From Dolomedes plantarius (Eukaryota; Arthropoda; Arachnida; Araneae; Dolomedidae): a stretch of 64,000 nt of DNA. Below are positions 42,922 to 55,352 of this stretch, piece after piece (positions within the stretch are counted from its first letter, which is position 1; every line of letters starts with the position of its first letter). Position numbers and translations under genes: made by a program. The stretch covers positions 1,077,768 through 1,141,767 of the forward strand of contig OU015494.1 in assembly GCA_907164885.2 (NCBI GenBank), written 5' to 3'. The notes beneath the pieces were generated by a model, which saw only the letters and a program-made list of their open reading frames with translations, was not told the DNA's origin and did no database searches.

Positions 42922-45900
42922 CTGTCATTGAGGGGGAACATTATCAGAAATAATGGGGTTGACAAAACAAAAAGACTATATGAAAATGAGAAACAGAATT
43001 TTTTAAATTGTGTGATTGACACTGCTTCGACTATTAGTCTGATGTCACAAAAACTGGTCAAGCAATGTCAACTGAAATGTTATTCAAGTTCTCCAATTAA
43101 GGTCAGGCAAGCTGAGGGTGAAATCTTAATTACAACTAAATGTGTATTAACTTTGAGAATAGGAAAAATAATTAGAAACATTTCTGCATATGTTTTGGAC
43201 AATGACTTGCCTTATCTTATTCTGGGACTTCCTGAGTGTAAAGAGTTTAAATTGATGGTAACCAATTGTGTGTGTATCAAAATAGAATTTTATTGAAGAT
43301 GGTTAATATTTGTGAGATAAGTAAAATTTCATTACACCTACAAAATAAATGTGATAATAAGCATGTGTATAATAATAGTAATGTTCATGAAATTGAAGTT
43401 TCTGGTATGTTTAACCCTTATGAAGAGAAATCACAGAAAGAAAATGATATTTTCTGTATTGATTATGATGTAAATGACAATTTTAATGAAAACTCTGGTG
43501 AAATAAAAGCAGAAAGTACCCCAAATTATGAAAATGTTGACATTAATGATCAAATCAACAATTTAGATGTTGATAGGGAATTAAAGAATTTATTGCACAA
43601 AAATAATAGACTGTTTTTAACTAACAAATATGACATAGGCAAAATAAGGATGGAACCCCAAAGAATAATCCTAAATTCTGATTTACCAGTGAGTCTAAGA
43701 GCATACAGGACTTCGCCAATTGAGGAAAAAGAGATCAGGACCCAAATTAAAAATTTGTTAGAAGCAGGAATCATAAAAGAATCACATAGTTCATACTCAA
43801 GTCCTGTGACTTTGGCAAGAAAGCGAAATGAAGGAAAAACTAGACTTTGTATTGATTTCAGAAAACTAAATTTAATTACTAAGACAGATGCAGAAACCTT
43901 ACCCAGAATTGATGATATTCTAGATAAATTAAGCAGAGCTAATTACTTTTCAACTTTAGACCTTACCTCAGGGTATTGGCATGTACCCGTCCACCCAAAA
44001 GATACTGAGAAATTGGCATTTGCTACTACTTTTGGCTTATACGAGTGGCTAAGACATCCATTTGGCTTAAAGAACACCCCTGCAATATTCAATAGGACTA
44101 TCAGGAGAATTTTAGATAAATATAAAGTTAACTTTGCATGCCACTATTTCGATGATATTATAATTTTTTCAGACTCCAAAGAACAACACCTTGAACATTT
44201 AGATACACTATTTAACATTTTCAAAAAAGAGAATATCAAGTTAAAATTAACTAAATGTACTTTTCTGCAACAACAAATTAATTTTCTTGGATATAATGTA
44301 ACAAATGGGAAAATTGCCCCAGACAACATTAACGTTGAAAAGATAAAGTGTTTGAAACCACCAACTAATGTAAAAGAACTCCAAAGATTCTTGGGCACAA
44401 TAAATGTGTATAATAAGTTTATTCCAAAATATGCAAAAGTAAGACATCCATTAAATACATTATTGAAAAAGGGAGTAAAATGGGGATGGTCAGACAAATG
44501 CCAAGAAGCTTTTGAGGATCTTAAGAATTTATTGATTTGTAAACCAATATTGCAATTGTATGATGTAAACAAAGACTGTCATTTATTTGTGGATGCTAGT
44601 AAACATCAGGTTGGAGATGTTTTAAAACAGCCAGGTGAAAATGGGGTGTTACATCCCATAGCATATCACTCTCGTGTATTAAAGGACTATGAGGCAAACT
44701 ATTCTATTACTGAACTTGAGTGTTTGGCAATTGTGGACAGTTCAGACAGGTACTATCATTATCTCCACGGGAAAAAGTTCACAATTCACACAGACCATGC
44801 TGCCTTAGTTTGGCTTAAAAATGTGAAAAATCTTCGAGGTCGACTCTTTTGCTGGTCATTAAAACTAAGTATGTTCGACTATGAAATTAAATACCAGAAG
44901 GGAACTGCAAATATTGAAGCTGACATGCTTTCAAGAAACCCTATTCTAGAACCTAAAACGCAAATAAATCATTTAATTGAACTAAGAAAAATTGTAGAAT
45001 TTCAAAATAAAGACAATGTACAGGGACTTAAATATAAAAAACTAAATGATGTAATCTACATGAGAAAGAAAGGATTTTTAAAAATTGTAGTACCATTTTC
45101 ATTGAGGTTAGAAATTTTAAAAAGAGCCCACGAGGACTATGGACACCCTGGAATAAATAAAACAATGCAATTACTTACACCCCAATATTATTGGCCTAAA
45201 ATCAATGAGGACATTAGTAATTATGTTAAACATTGCCATACTTGTCAATTAAACAAAAAGAAAAGACAGAAAAGGTTTGGATTGCTGCAAGAAGTACCTC
45301 CGACAGACCAACGCTTTGAGTGCTTAAGTTTAGACACAGTAGGCGGATTTAATTACTATAATTCCACAAAGAAATATTTACATTTGATAATTGACCATGC
45401 AACGCGTTATATTTGGGCTTTTCCATCAAAAAGCGTAACTACTGAAACTTATACAAATTGCTTAAAACAAATATTCCAAATTCAAACACCAAAAAAATTG
45501 CTAACAGACAGAAATGCAGCTTTTACATGTTCAAAGTTTAGAAGATTTTTAGAGCATAATAATGTGCAACAATTACTTACATCGAGTCATCATCCACAAA
45601 CGAATGGGAAGGTAGAGAGGGTAAATCAAACAATAATTACTAGATTAAGGTGCAAAGTACATAACTCAACAAGCAAAACTCCTTGGACAACCCTATTAAA
45701 TGAAGTAATTAATGAATACAATCATACGCCTCATTCAGTTACCCAAATGACCCCAGCTTACCTACTTTTTGGAATATTACCTTATGAACCTCATGTTAAA
45801 AAATAAGATTTTTATCCTCAGGTGGATGAGGCGAGAAAATTAGCCAAAGAAAGGACAATTAATTACCATAATAGAAATAAAGTAAAATATGATGCACGTT

Positions 45901-46115
45901 TTGTAGAATCTAAATTTCATGTTGGAGATTTAGTGTTATTCAAAGAATTTAACTACCCTAATACAAGAAAATTAAGCTCTCCCTATTCTGGACCTTACAC
46001 TATTCTAAAACAAATGTCAAAAGTTAATTATGAAATTGATAAACCAAATTTTCACACTAAACGAGATTCTGAAATTGTCCATGCTTGCAGATTAAGATAT
46101 TATAATGCACCATAG
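42916..46115 (+). pseudogene. Gypsy copy 1 pol (PR-RT-RH-IN)
   Basis: Protease core DTASTISLMS at 43018-43047. The frame breaks near 43255, where eight bases present in copy 2 are missing, and resumes as an 846-codon frame (43266-45806). RT has the catalytic YFDDIIIF and FGLKNTP; RNase H has LFVDAS, TELECL and HTDHAAL. Integrase has the HHCC region (HPGINK...CHTCQL), first Asp in LSLDTVGGF, second in LLTDRNAAF and Glu in TNGKVERVN. A C-to-T change makes a stop at 45804-45806 (Gln in copy 2). The C-terminal 97 codons continue to a second early stop at 46113-46115. RNase H residue G-to-D (GDVL against GAVL) also differs. Confidence 0.9.
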
Positions 46116-47990
46116 AACTTAAAACTACACCACGAATAATGACAAACATTAGATCCATTTCTTTTTCTTTCTTTTCTATGTGATGCTTAACATCATTATA
46201 TATTTTTTTAATTGATATAATTAATTATGTGTTGTCCTACTAAAGATAAAAAAAAAACTGTCTAACTTAAACTTTCTTCTTAAGAATACTATTATATGTG
46301 AATTTTTTTGGATCTCAATTTAAACACTGACTATGACAACTCTACTTCTTTAACCTTTCAGTAAATTTCCTATTTCTTGAAAAACACTTTCCTATCACCC
46401 ACCTCTAGAAGCGCGTTGGATGTCGTCCCAACTGTGTAAGATCTTATTAATTTTTTTTGCTATTTGTTTTTAATTCATCAACTCAGTCACTTAAAGTGCT
46501 GAAGATCATATGCTTGAGTAATGACTAAAACAGGGCTGGGATGGCCACTCCTTTTGTCCTCCCATTTCTATATATTATACTCCCACAGGTATGACAACTG
46601 CACATTTTCCTTTTTCTCCATCTTTGTACTATGCAAGATGCTGTTTATCAATGCAGTCATATTCTGTCGGAGATTCACGGTTAGTCCACTGTACGGCTAA
46701 AAAGACTCTTCCTCCTTATTAGTCAGAGAACAATAGGGAGAAAGAAAACCCACTTGTTACACAAACATAAACACAACCCCTCACTGCTTAGAGGTAGAAT
46801 TAAAGAATTTGAGACTAAGAGTTGGGGAACACACATACAACAAGGTACCTTCAAAACAAGGAAATGTATCCACATAACCTTATAATAAATGTACAAACAT
46901 GAATAGTAAATAAATAATTTGAAAATAAAGTGAAAAGTATTGAGAATAAATAAATAAAGTTAGAATAAATATGAATAAGTATAACTAAAGAATATTGGAT
47001 AGCATTTTGGAATGAATAAATATTGTTGGAATAAAAAGTAATAACAAATGAATATTGAAATGAGAGTAATAAGAAATATAAGGATATTGAAAAGAGAATT
47101 TTTTTTGATAATAAGTAATATTGAAATAAAGGAGATAAGGGATATTAAGAAAAAAATAATGAGATAAATAAAGATACGAAAACTAGATAAAGAGTAATAT
47201 GTTCTGTAATTTTTATATACAATTGATATATTTGAAATGTGATTTTTATTGAAAGTGTGATTTTTATTATAAACTGTGATTTTTATTATGTAACTAAAGA
47301 ACTAATTTTCTTTAAATGTAAACAAGTCGAGATAATGTGATGTTTATGTATTCTACGTTTGTGAAGTAGAAATAACACAGCACTAAAAAGACTGTGATTT
47401 TTATAACAAGGACAATGAATCATAAGCTAACATGTGTACCTTACAAACTTTTTGGACTCACCCCAATGTTGTGAGAGTTGAGGAGGAAAGTACAATAACT
47501 TCAAATTATTATTGTCATGTTCTATTCCATTTACTTAACATTTTTGTTTGTTGATTTTGATATTTTCATTGTTATATTCTATTATTTGTGTGAGTCAACT
47601 CCAAATTAAAATTGATGTAAAGTGAAAATTTGATAACTTAGTTTTGTTGGTTAAATTTAATTGAAATTTTTTTTTGCTGGGATTTTGTTGTGTGGGGAGG
47701 GCAGGGCCCGCCCTGAACAGCAATTTTCAGTTAATGATTAGGTAGAATCTTCAATTTAATATTATGTGTATTTCTTTTTAGTGATTTTTATATATATTTT
47801 TCAGCAAATTTGATAATGTTGTTATGTCAGCTCATCACGTGATCTTTAAATTTTTTTTTTGCAATTTAACTTTAATTGAAATTTATTCGTTAACTTATTC
47901 CAAATTTTTAATGCCCATTCTTCTCACTCATCTGAGTGAGTCTGCCCTCCAATGCAGGCATTGTAGGTCAGCCTCTTCTCGGACGGGGGG
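46116..47990 (+). other. Gypsy copy 1 3' untranslated region
   Basis: Its start matches copy 2 after its pol. Contains AT-rich imperfect repeats of AATAAATATTGAAAT type (46890-47180), three TGTGATTTTTATT units (about 47235-47295), a GC palindrome at 47700-47715 and, just before the LTR, a purine tract GGACGGGGGGA (47980-47991) that is a likely second-strand primer. Confidence 0.6.
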
Positions 47991-48450
47991 ATATTCTATA
48001 ATATTAAAAACTAGTAGTTTCTTAATTCAACACTCTTAACATTTAAAAACTATTAATTCCTCACTTTACTATTCCAAATTACAAACCCTTTTTTAATCCC
48101 TTAAAACATTTAATTCCCTTTGGGCATTCGCGTTAAATTCCATTATTACAGCCTTAGGCAAAATCATTCAAGATGGCTGTATTTTTTAACTAAAGAGAAG
48201 TTGCGTGGCGTCACTACGAGAGTAAATCAGTTCTGCGCATCAATACTAACTTTAAACCAATCAACCATTAAGACACACCTTTTAATCACGTGATGAGATA
48301 AAGTCTATATAACTCGTGACGTCCGGAAGTAGGACGGATTTTTTGTAATTGCTTTGCTGCTCGCATACCGACGGATCGGTCGGTGATCTCAATAAAATGT
48401 TCCCTTAAACACTCGTGTCGACGACTGGTTATTTCGGACACACTACCATT
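47991..48450 (+). repeat. Gypsy copy 1 3' LTR
   Basis: The first ~135 bp (ATAATATTAAAAACTAGTAG onwards) match the copy 2 5' LTR; the rest does not. It has its own TATA (CTATATAACTCG near 48307) and AATAAA (48391). The 3' boundary is approximate. Confidence 0.65.
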
Positions 48451-48528
48451 CCAGGGTCTACAGAGATGATGGTGATGTGGGGGTGCGGCATTCTTCTTTT
48501 TAATGGCCGACGGCCGTACGCCCCATGT

Positions 48529-48564
<36 letters not shown>

Positions 48565-49445
48565 CAAAAGAGCGAGAAAGAAATAAGGTAAATGATAATA
48601 GAACATGTTGACACCAATAAGCGCTATGCAGCTCCAAAGCGTCAAACAATAATATATATTAAAGTTTGATATTTAAAAACATAAAAAGAAAACGTCAAAA
48701 ATCGTTCAGCAGCAGTATGAACAATTGAAAAATCTCACAGAAAGAATACTTTTTTGGAGATGTACCTAAGTGACCGGGTAGAGTTGTGACCACCCCTCTC
48801 CGATTAAACATGTTTATGTGCCATGGCAACACTCTCGGTGGTCTGGTACATCCCCTAATTATAAAGCAGTGCCTTTAGCCAAACTAACAGCATTAAAATA
48901 AGAAGTTGAACAATCTAACTAAAAAGTACAACACAATAATGACAACAAAAAAGACACTATAAATGAAAAAGAATACTTGAAAAGAATATAGCCCAGAATT
49001 AACTATTGAGATGATAACCAAAAACGTATCAATATGCAAATGCATCAACTACAACCCATTAACCAGAATAATCACAACATGATTACCCATACGTTAAAAC
49101 CATACTTTTACTTAAAAACTACAACAAATAAAATAGACAAAAGGAATGAAATAAAAAGCAGTTCAATCTATAACTATGTAAATTTAAACATTTAAGCCTT
49201 ATAACCAACACATATTAATGTGATCACAAAAAGAAAATGATTACACCAAGTCAGAATCTGTACCTATACACTAGATCAATACAAAATACAAAACTAAATA
49301 GCTCAGGATAAATCCAAGTAACAATATATAAAAATAGGCATTTAGAGGAAAATGCACTCACCTGTACATGCAAATATCACCCTCCATCACCCGAAGAACT
49401 TTTTGACATGTCTTAAGATTTTATTTCAATTTCAATTCAATTTTG
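48451..49445. other. Non-coding stretch with (TA)n at 48532-48560
   Basis: AT-rich flank of the reverse transcriptase relic, and may include its 3' untranslated region. No endonuclease (GIY-YIG) domain was recognised. Confidence 0.5.
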
Positions 49446-51040
49446 TTAAAATAATCGATTAATGCAATCTTTCCTGGGTATTTTCAAAAAATTGCTAGTG
49501 ATATTGATTAGAAAATTTCTTGGGAATTCTTTTAGCTTAGCTAATTTTATAATTTCCCGTATACCATACACTAATTTATCTTTATCGCTGTTCAATTTAT
49601 AGTTACGTAGGAATTGATTGACGATTACATTTCTTTTAACATTTTTATGGAGGCATGTGTGCCATGATAGCATTTTGTTAATTGGAAATGTATAGCTATC
49701 ACGCTTATCGTATATACTATATTTTACATTTCCATCTTCAAATCTCAAACATAAGTCCAAATAATTTATACTTTTATACATATTTTGATCTGTTTCTATA
49801 AGTTTGAGACTCTTTGGAAAAAATCTAAAAGTTACACAGTATCTAAAAGTGAATCCTGTTTAAAAAATATCACTACGTCATCAACATATCTAAAATATAA
49901 CATTTCATGGAGTAACGATGTTCCTGTTTCATATTGATGCAGATACAGATCCGCAAGGGCGGAAGAACACCCTCCCCCCATGGGTATGCCTCTTATTTGT
50001 ATAAAATAACCCATTCCATTAAATAATACTGTTTCATAAAGAACCAGCTGTAATAGGGCCTGTTCACATAGGAGTCCGTTGCGTTGCGTTAAGGAAAAGA
50101 TGACGTTTAGACGAAAATAAACCAATCATATGCCTGCAAACGATTAGCAATGAAATTTTTAATGACTATGATTGGTTTATTTTCGTCTCAACGTCATCTT
50201 TTCCTTAACGCAACGCAACGGACTCCCTTGTGAACAGGCCCAGAGTGTTTTATACCTATTTCTTGTTATAAATTCTTGTAGGTCATATTTCTCATAGAAT
50301 GCCATGATGATATCATACAAATCTTTCAAATTAATGTTGTTAAACAAATCTTGAAAATCGTAACTCTTAATTGAGGTTATATCTGTTAATGTTTTAATTT
50401 GGTCTATCAATTCATAGCTATTTTTAATAAAATAACATTCATCCGAATCAATTTTACTGTAAACTTTTTTGAGAATTTTTAATAATTGATCGTTGGTTAT
50501 ATTGAGATAAGTATTACAGCCTACAGTTATAGTCCTAAATTTAATGGGATTTTTATGAAATTTAGGTACCATAATTAAATATGGGTGATTAATTTTATTT
50601 AAGTCAATACCCAATTTTCGGTATAAAGCTTTTATTTTGTTATTAATTTCATTTTGAGATTTATTTATTTGCTATATATGGTAGTATCATTATACACATT
50701 GGTTAAATAATCATGAAAAAACTTTTTACATATAAATGCGTAATTTGAACTAACTTTATCTACATAAGTAATAACTAAATGTTTTTGCAGATTTATTATC
50801 TCGCTTTTTATATTTTCCAATGAATTAACTTTATTTATAATGCCTCTCATTTTAAAAATATTATACTGTTGTTTGAATAATCTGATTAGTAAATACCTCC
50901 ATTCATGGAAATAGTTTAACGGATAGCTATATTTAATAGCCATGTTATAAATAAAAGTCTCCAAATCTTGTATAATCTTGGGTAATACATTTTTTGTTAT
51001 ACCTAAACGGTAACCAGTACCCCTCAGCATGATGTATATG
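49446..51040 (-). pseudogene. Penelope-like / unclassified reverse transcriptase relic
   Basis: Minus-strand segments in order: 51072-50665 (N-terminal helices), 50614-50242 with a KFHKNPIKFRTI block and SYDFQDLFNN (the first catalytic Asp region), 50055-49832 with IRGIPMGGGCSSALADLYL and the catalytic YVDDVVIF, and 49781-49446 with a thumb-like YLDLCLRFEDG and YDKRDSYTFP. The G-I-P-M-G block and YVDD with a following Y-L-D segment fit Penelope-like RTs better than LTR or LINE RTs. Frameshifts occur between segments, and a 186 bp MITE interrupts the gene at 50056-50241. Its 5' end is fused to a BEL/Pao gag fragment near 51040. Confidence 0.6.
50056..50241. mobile_element. 186 bp fold-back MITE
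   Basis: GGGCCTGTTCACATAGGAGT at the left and, on the other strand from 50241, GGGCCTGTTCACAAGGGAGT. The arms of about 75 bp are nearly perfect inverted repeats with a ~35 bp centre. The GGGCCTGTTC terminus suggests a PIF/Harbinger relative. The 3 bp target duplication is ambiguous. It splits the reverse transcriptase relic. Confidence 0.85.
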
Positions 51041-51765
51041 ATGTATTTGATTTCGAGAGGTCGAACATGCATTTTCAGAACCTTTATAATTATTTATTGC
51101 CATTGTAGCTTCTCTACATTCAATTTCTCCTTTTAAGAAATCAATTAAATTCATTATTTCTGGATCCTTGTTAGGATCTTTTTTGCGATGGTATTCCAGA
51201 ACTAAATCTTGGGGCAGTGATTTTAATAAAATGGGGGGGGCAACAAATGGCCGTAAGACTCTGACGTAACATTTAAATTACTTAAGCTTCTAATATTGAT
51301 TTCACAAATATTACGCAATTTTTTAAAGCCTTCAAATTAGAAGAAACTTTAACTGGTTCAATATTAAGGAGATTGTTAATATGAGAATTTATAATTTTTT
51401 CAAGTTTTCCAAATTTCTTTTTTAACAGCGCAATAAAAGTATCATAGTTCTTATCAGTCAATGTGAAACCTTCAACAACATTATAAGCTTGACCGACAAG
51501 AAATGATTTCAGGTACACAAATTTTTCAATTTTACTTAACGATTTATTTTGATCAATCGACACTTCAAATGCGTTAAAAAATTCCTGCCACATACTAGGT
51601 TCTCCAGAAAATTTTGAAATATGTAATTTGGGGAATTTTACGGCAGTCGCCGATGAAGGTTCCGACACATTTGTAGACAAATTCAAACTTGCATTAGAAT
51701 CATTATGTAATTCACTTCCTTTTGAGAATTTATTCAGTCTAGTTTTAATTCTACACTTAGCCGAT
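51041..51765 (-). pseudogene. BEL/Pao (second family) gag, C-terminal half
   Basis: On the minus strand 51765-51282 encodes KFPKLHISKFSGEPSMWQEF and VYLKSFLVGQA, the DUF1759-type BEL gag core that precedes the zinc-finger region. A frame change follows near 51240-51280 (C-run), and the next segment has PQDLVLEYHRKKDPNKDPE and LKGEIECREATM. It ends where reverse transcriptase relic sequence begins (about 51040). The first part of this gene lies at 57292-57580, beyond an inserted LTR element. Confidence 0.85.
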
Positions 51766-52294
51766 GTGGCGTCACTGTAAGTGGGTAAGGCGATTCTCTC
51801 TGAGGCGTTGCTAAAAATTACTACCATGGGATCCATAACAAAGACAGAGTTCTAATTAACAAACGAAGGCCAATTTTTTTAAAACAAAATCTCAACAATT
51901 TATTAACAAAAAAATTAACATTTAAACAGTGCAACATATTCAATTAAAATCCCGTGCAGATTCACAACTTACGGAGCCTAAAACACACATCCGCACAGGC
52001 CGCGTTCTCTAGCGTCTCTCCTCAATGTCTGGATTTTCAGACGGGTGGAGGGGCCGGCAGATTATCGGCTGACAGCTCTTCTTAGTCCGAAACTTTATCG
52101 CCCGCCGAATGTCACTCGCATGAAGTTATCGCTAAGAGAAAGACAACTTTATCACGGGGGCTGAAACCATTTTCGGTTCTCCAAACAGTTTCCGCACCAC
52201 TTGTGAGGGAAACCGCTCGATAAACACACATCTGTGTTTCGTGAAATCTGTGAGGTCATGGAAAAAAATAACCCCATACTGGTAGTACGCTACA
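51766..52294 (-). repeat. 3' LTR of the gag-only element
   Basis: About 529 bp; differs from 56756-57291 at around 20 positions by eye, including a 4 bp indel (AACAAAGACAG against AACAAAGAAAGACAG). Confidence 0.9.
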
Positions 52295-52310
52295 GCTCCT
52301 CCACGCTCCA

Positions 52311-53404
52311 GGAAACTTTTTCTTCGCAGAGGAAAAAGTTTGTCCGTCGACCACATCTACACCGCAAATAGCATAGTTTGTGCAACGGTAAATAGCACAG
52401 TTTGTGCATCGGCATACAGAGGAGTTGAAACAAAAACTCATAGCCAGCACCACCTTTAACACCCAAGTTGCAACCAAAATTACACAAAGCACATAACCAA
52501 AATTTTGAAAATTAATAACCTATTACATTCGCGTTCAGTGCATTCATTTTGTACGGGATGTCATTCTCAATAAAAACACTTATTAAAATATTCATTCACT
52601 GATAAGAAACAAAAATAATACTAATAAACACTTAAATACACATACCAAAATACAACAATCATATTCCTTTCTATTGCATGAAAAAAAATCAATTTAATAA
52701 CACATACAAGCAATATAAGGTAAATCAACCTCCTGTGTATTTAATCTGGATTTTCAACATGGGCTATACATTTATTCATAGTTAAAAAATACAAAAACAT
52801 GATGCCCATATGAACCACAGGTGGATGCATAGTGCAACTCATTCCAGGCTTACAACCCGAAACTAAATACAAGTCAATCAAGCTCTCTCCCGTCCGATCT
52901 ACCTCCGAAATCAACCCTTTACTCTTACTCATCACCTCTCCTGACGCAAGATGTTTACTCCCTGACACGAAAGAAAAACCGGAACTCTCAGGATTGGACC
53001 ATTTGGCCTTTGCAGGTAATCCTGATCTCTTAACCGAACCCCTTGAGGACCAGAGCGTGGAAAACGAATCACAGTCACGGGACCGAACGCTCCGAAATGG
53101 AGCGTCGCCACCGGCCCACGCATTTTCAGCAGTTAAGCCTAATTTTACAAAAAAATTCATATAAAATCAGCATTTTAATATAATGACTTCAATTTTAGAA
53201 ATTATGTATATAATATACTACTTCTTAATATGTATTAATATAATGAATATAACGTTAATAGAAATAAATGAAACATGCAAAATACTATAATTATACTTAA
53301 ACACACGGAAACAAATACTGTATACACGAAACTAAAGTTACAAATACGATATTTTAAAAAAAGAAAATTAAGCAATAATTATCTGTTGATTATGAAATTC
53401 CAAT
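52311..53404. other. Internal region of the gag-only element, unassigned
   Basis: Opposed ORFs at 52741-53160 (minus) and 52832-53164 (plus) are GC-richer than their surroundings but match nothing I know. Confidence 0.4.
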
Positions 53405-53872
53405 TTAAATATTCTGTTGTGCGTGGAATAGTTCAAAACAAGGATCGACACACAGTCCTACGTTGCGTATTTTGCACTTATAATACGATGCTTTCTTTCG
53501 CTTTTCCTTGTTTTTAGCGCACACAACGCATCGCCTTCTACCATTATAACCTTTTTCGTCAATTTAAATTTTCGGAAAATGTCTTGCAGATAAACGGAAA
53601 GGTTGAGTACCCGATGATTTTGGACAAATTTTTAAGTTTCTTGGTTTTGCGAACTGTTCTATTATCTGATTAACAACTCTGGATCTGAATTCCAAAGCGG
53701 GTATTTTCTCTCCTTTTACCTTCGAATATATTACATTTGCATTTAGAAGCGCTATATCTAACAAACTAAAAAACAGCTTTTTATGCCATTTCACTGTTTT
53801 TCTAAATGCTGGATAGTGATTAATGATAGAATTGCCAGTGTCAACACCTCCCATATTTTGATTACAACACAT
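53405..53872 (-). pseudogene. piggyBac (PGBD4-like) transposase C-terminal remnant
   Basis: 53872-53564 encodes NMGGVDTGNSIINHYPAFRK and KWHKKLFFSLLDIALLNA, the conserved MGGVD and W-K-K-F-LLD blocks of piggyBac transposases. After a frame change it continues with RRRCVVCA and a Cys/His cluster (KCKIRNVGLCVDPCFELFH), the C-terminal zinc finger, to a TAA at 53407-53405. The N-terminal two thirds are absent. The catalytic Asp residues other than the MGGVD one are not present here. Confidence 0.8.
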
Positions 53873-54431
53873 ATTTCACTCTTAGTTAGGTATCTCGGTC
53901 TTTTAGCCATGGATAACGGAATGAAACGGAATATAACCCCACCCCTTAAATTAATGGCCAGCAGTCTCACGATGTATATACAGCCGATGTATATACGAAA
54001 ACACTTTGTCTAGCGACAAAGTGATTTCATGTTCGAGAAAAAGAAAAAAGAAAAAAAATATCAAAAACATCTACAAAAAACACCCAGAAATATTTCTCTC
54101 TCCTACCCTGTAAGTCAGCTAGATGCACTTCACCATATTCTCCTAACGAAAAAAGCAAAGAAATAAATAAAAACGCCGGCGTCCCTTTAACACATACGTG
54201 CACTTTAAAGAGCCGTGATTCACAGTTTGTTTACACCAATAAATCTATCAAATCCAGAAGCACAGAACAGAAAAACAGAAACTAATGCCCGTACATGAAG
54301 GTCAAATGCCATATGACTCGACCGTTGTGAAAACCGTTACCATTTAGCGCCATCTACTAGCATTTAAAAAATTCAAACAAATCGTTCCATTTTCAAATTA
54401 CGCATACGCTACACTGGGTTACCCGTGATGA

Positions 54432-55352
54432 TCAGAGTTCTTCGCCTATGCGAGACGCTGGGCTGATAACAGTGGAATCGTTGCGTCGCGCATACGGGAC
54501 GCTGGTCGCGAACGGGTTAACCGAAATTCGAGCTTCTGAACCGACCACAGAATTCGTCATCTCTATCTCTATCTCTATCTCCTCTGCCACATTCCTTTCC
54601 AAACTTAACACCCTTTTACCATCATGTTCTTCACCTTCTCTCATATCCATTTCCCCTTTTTCAATTCCGAAATTTTCTAATTCTCCCGGGATCACTAACA
54701 ATTCTCCTAAGTCTTCGTTTTTCTCTTTCAATCGTGAGTCGGTTTCATCGGGTTCATTGGCCTCCTGCCTTAACAGTAAATTTTCCTTCTTTTCCCCGCA
54801 ACTCTGCTGGCCTTTCTCAGATACCCCCCGAAAGTTTTAAAAACACAGCACGGTTACTCCCTCATTTTCCTCTGTCGTAATTTTTCCCGACTCAACTAGA
54901 ATTTCCTCTTTTGCCTCCACCCAAAATCGTTGAGCAGGGTCCTTTCCCCGACAATTTTCACAGCTAAAATCTACCTCTTTCTTCTCTTCTTCAATTTGCT
55001 CAGAATCATAATTCGATGTTTCCATTACCGTATTCTGGGGATATTCTAGGGTCGCCAAACGGACCTGATACATAATCTGCAATTGTTGCCATTCGAGAGC
55101 TCTATCTTTTTCCAGCTTTTTCATAGCCAAAATCCTATCTTTTTCCTCTTTCTCCTTAGCCGCTTTTTCCTGCTGTAATCTATCTTTCATAATGGTCTCA
55201 AGAAGACCCCTAACAAATTTCTCCTTATAATTTGGACTACTCTCTATTAATTCTTTTAGATCGATTATTAATGCATCTGGGGTGGGCTGTTGACCCAACC
55301 TCATAGCCAAAATTTTCAAATCTGCTTTTCTCCCTCTGCTTAAATAAGCCAT
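54432..55352 (-). pseudogene. Gag-like gene of the gag-only LTR element
   Basis: The ATG at 55352 starts MAYLSRGRKADLKILAMRLG. The N-terminal domain (DLKELIESSPNY...FVRGLLETI) parallels the gag N-terminus of the BEL/Pao element at 9023 (LKKLIESSDVY...FLRGLIDNI). A charged coiled-coil-like stretch follows, then acidic low-complexity sequence, including a Glu-Ile repeat encoded by a TCTATC microsatellite (54558-54582). The frame shifts near 54840 and then ends at 54432; no zinc knuckle or pol follows. Confidence 0.65.

Larger units (their letters stand above)
41931..48450 (+). mobile_element. Ty3/gypsy element copy 1, 5'-truncated
   Basis: Closely related to copy 2 (58346-64000): gag and pol align almost base for base from CAGAATGCAAGG (41931; 59687 in copy 2). 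It lacks the 5' LTR, leader and first ~26 gag codons, and begins at the junction with the deleted LTR element. It has a complete 3' region and a 3' LTR (about 47991-48450). Coding disruptions: one-base deletion in gag, 8-base deletion after protease, and two stop substitutions near the end of pol. Confidence 0.9.

Noticed and set aside
43550..44572. Antisense ORFs inside gypsy RT (also 61079-62238)
   Set aside because: Shadows of the conserved pol frame, present in both copies for that reason.
46890..47300. Possible replication origin or satellite in AT-rich repeats
   Set aside because: Irregular, low-complexity units within the gypsy 3' region; no regular period.
52741..53164. Opposed ORFs of 139 and 110 codons
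   Set aside because: Overlapping on opposite strands, no recognisable domain, composition explained by a GC-richer patch.
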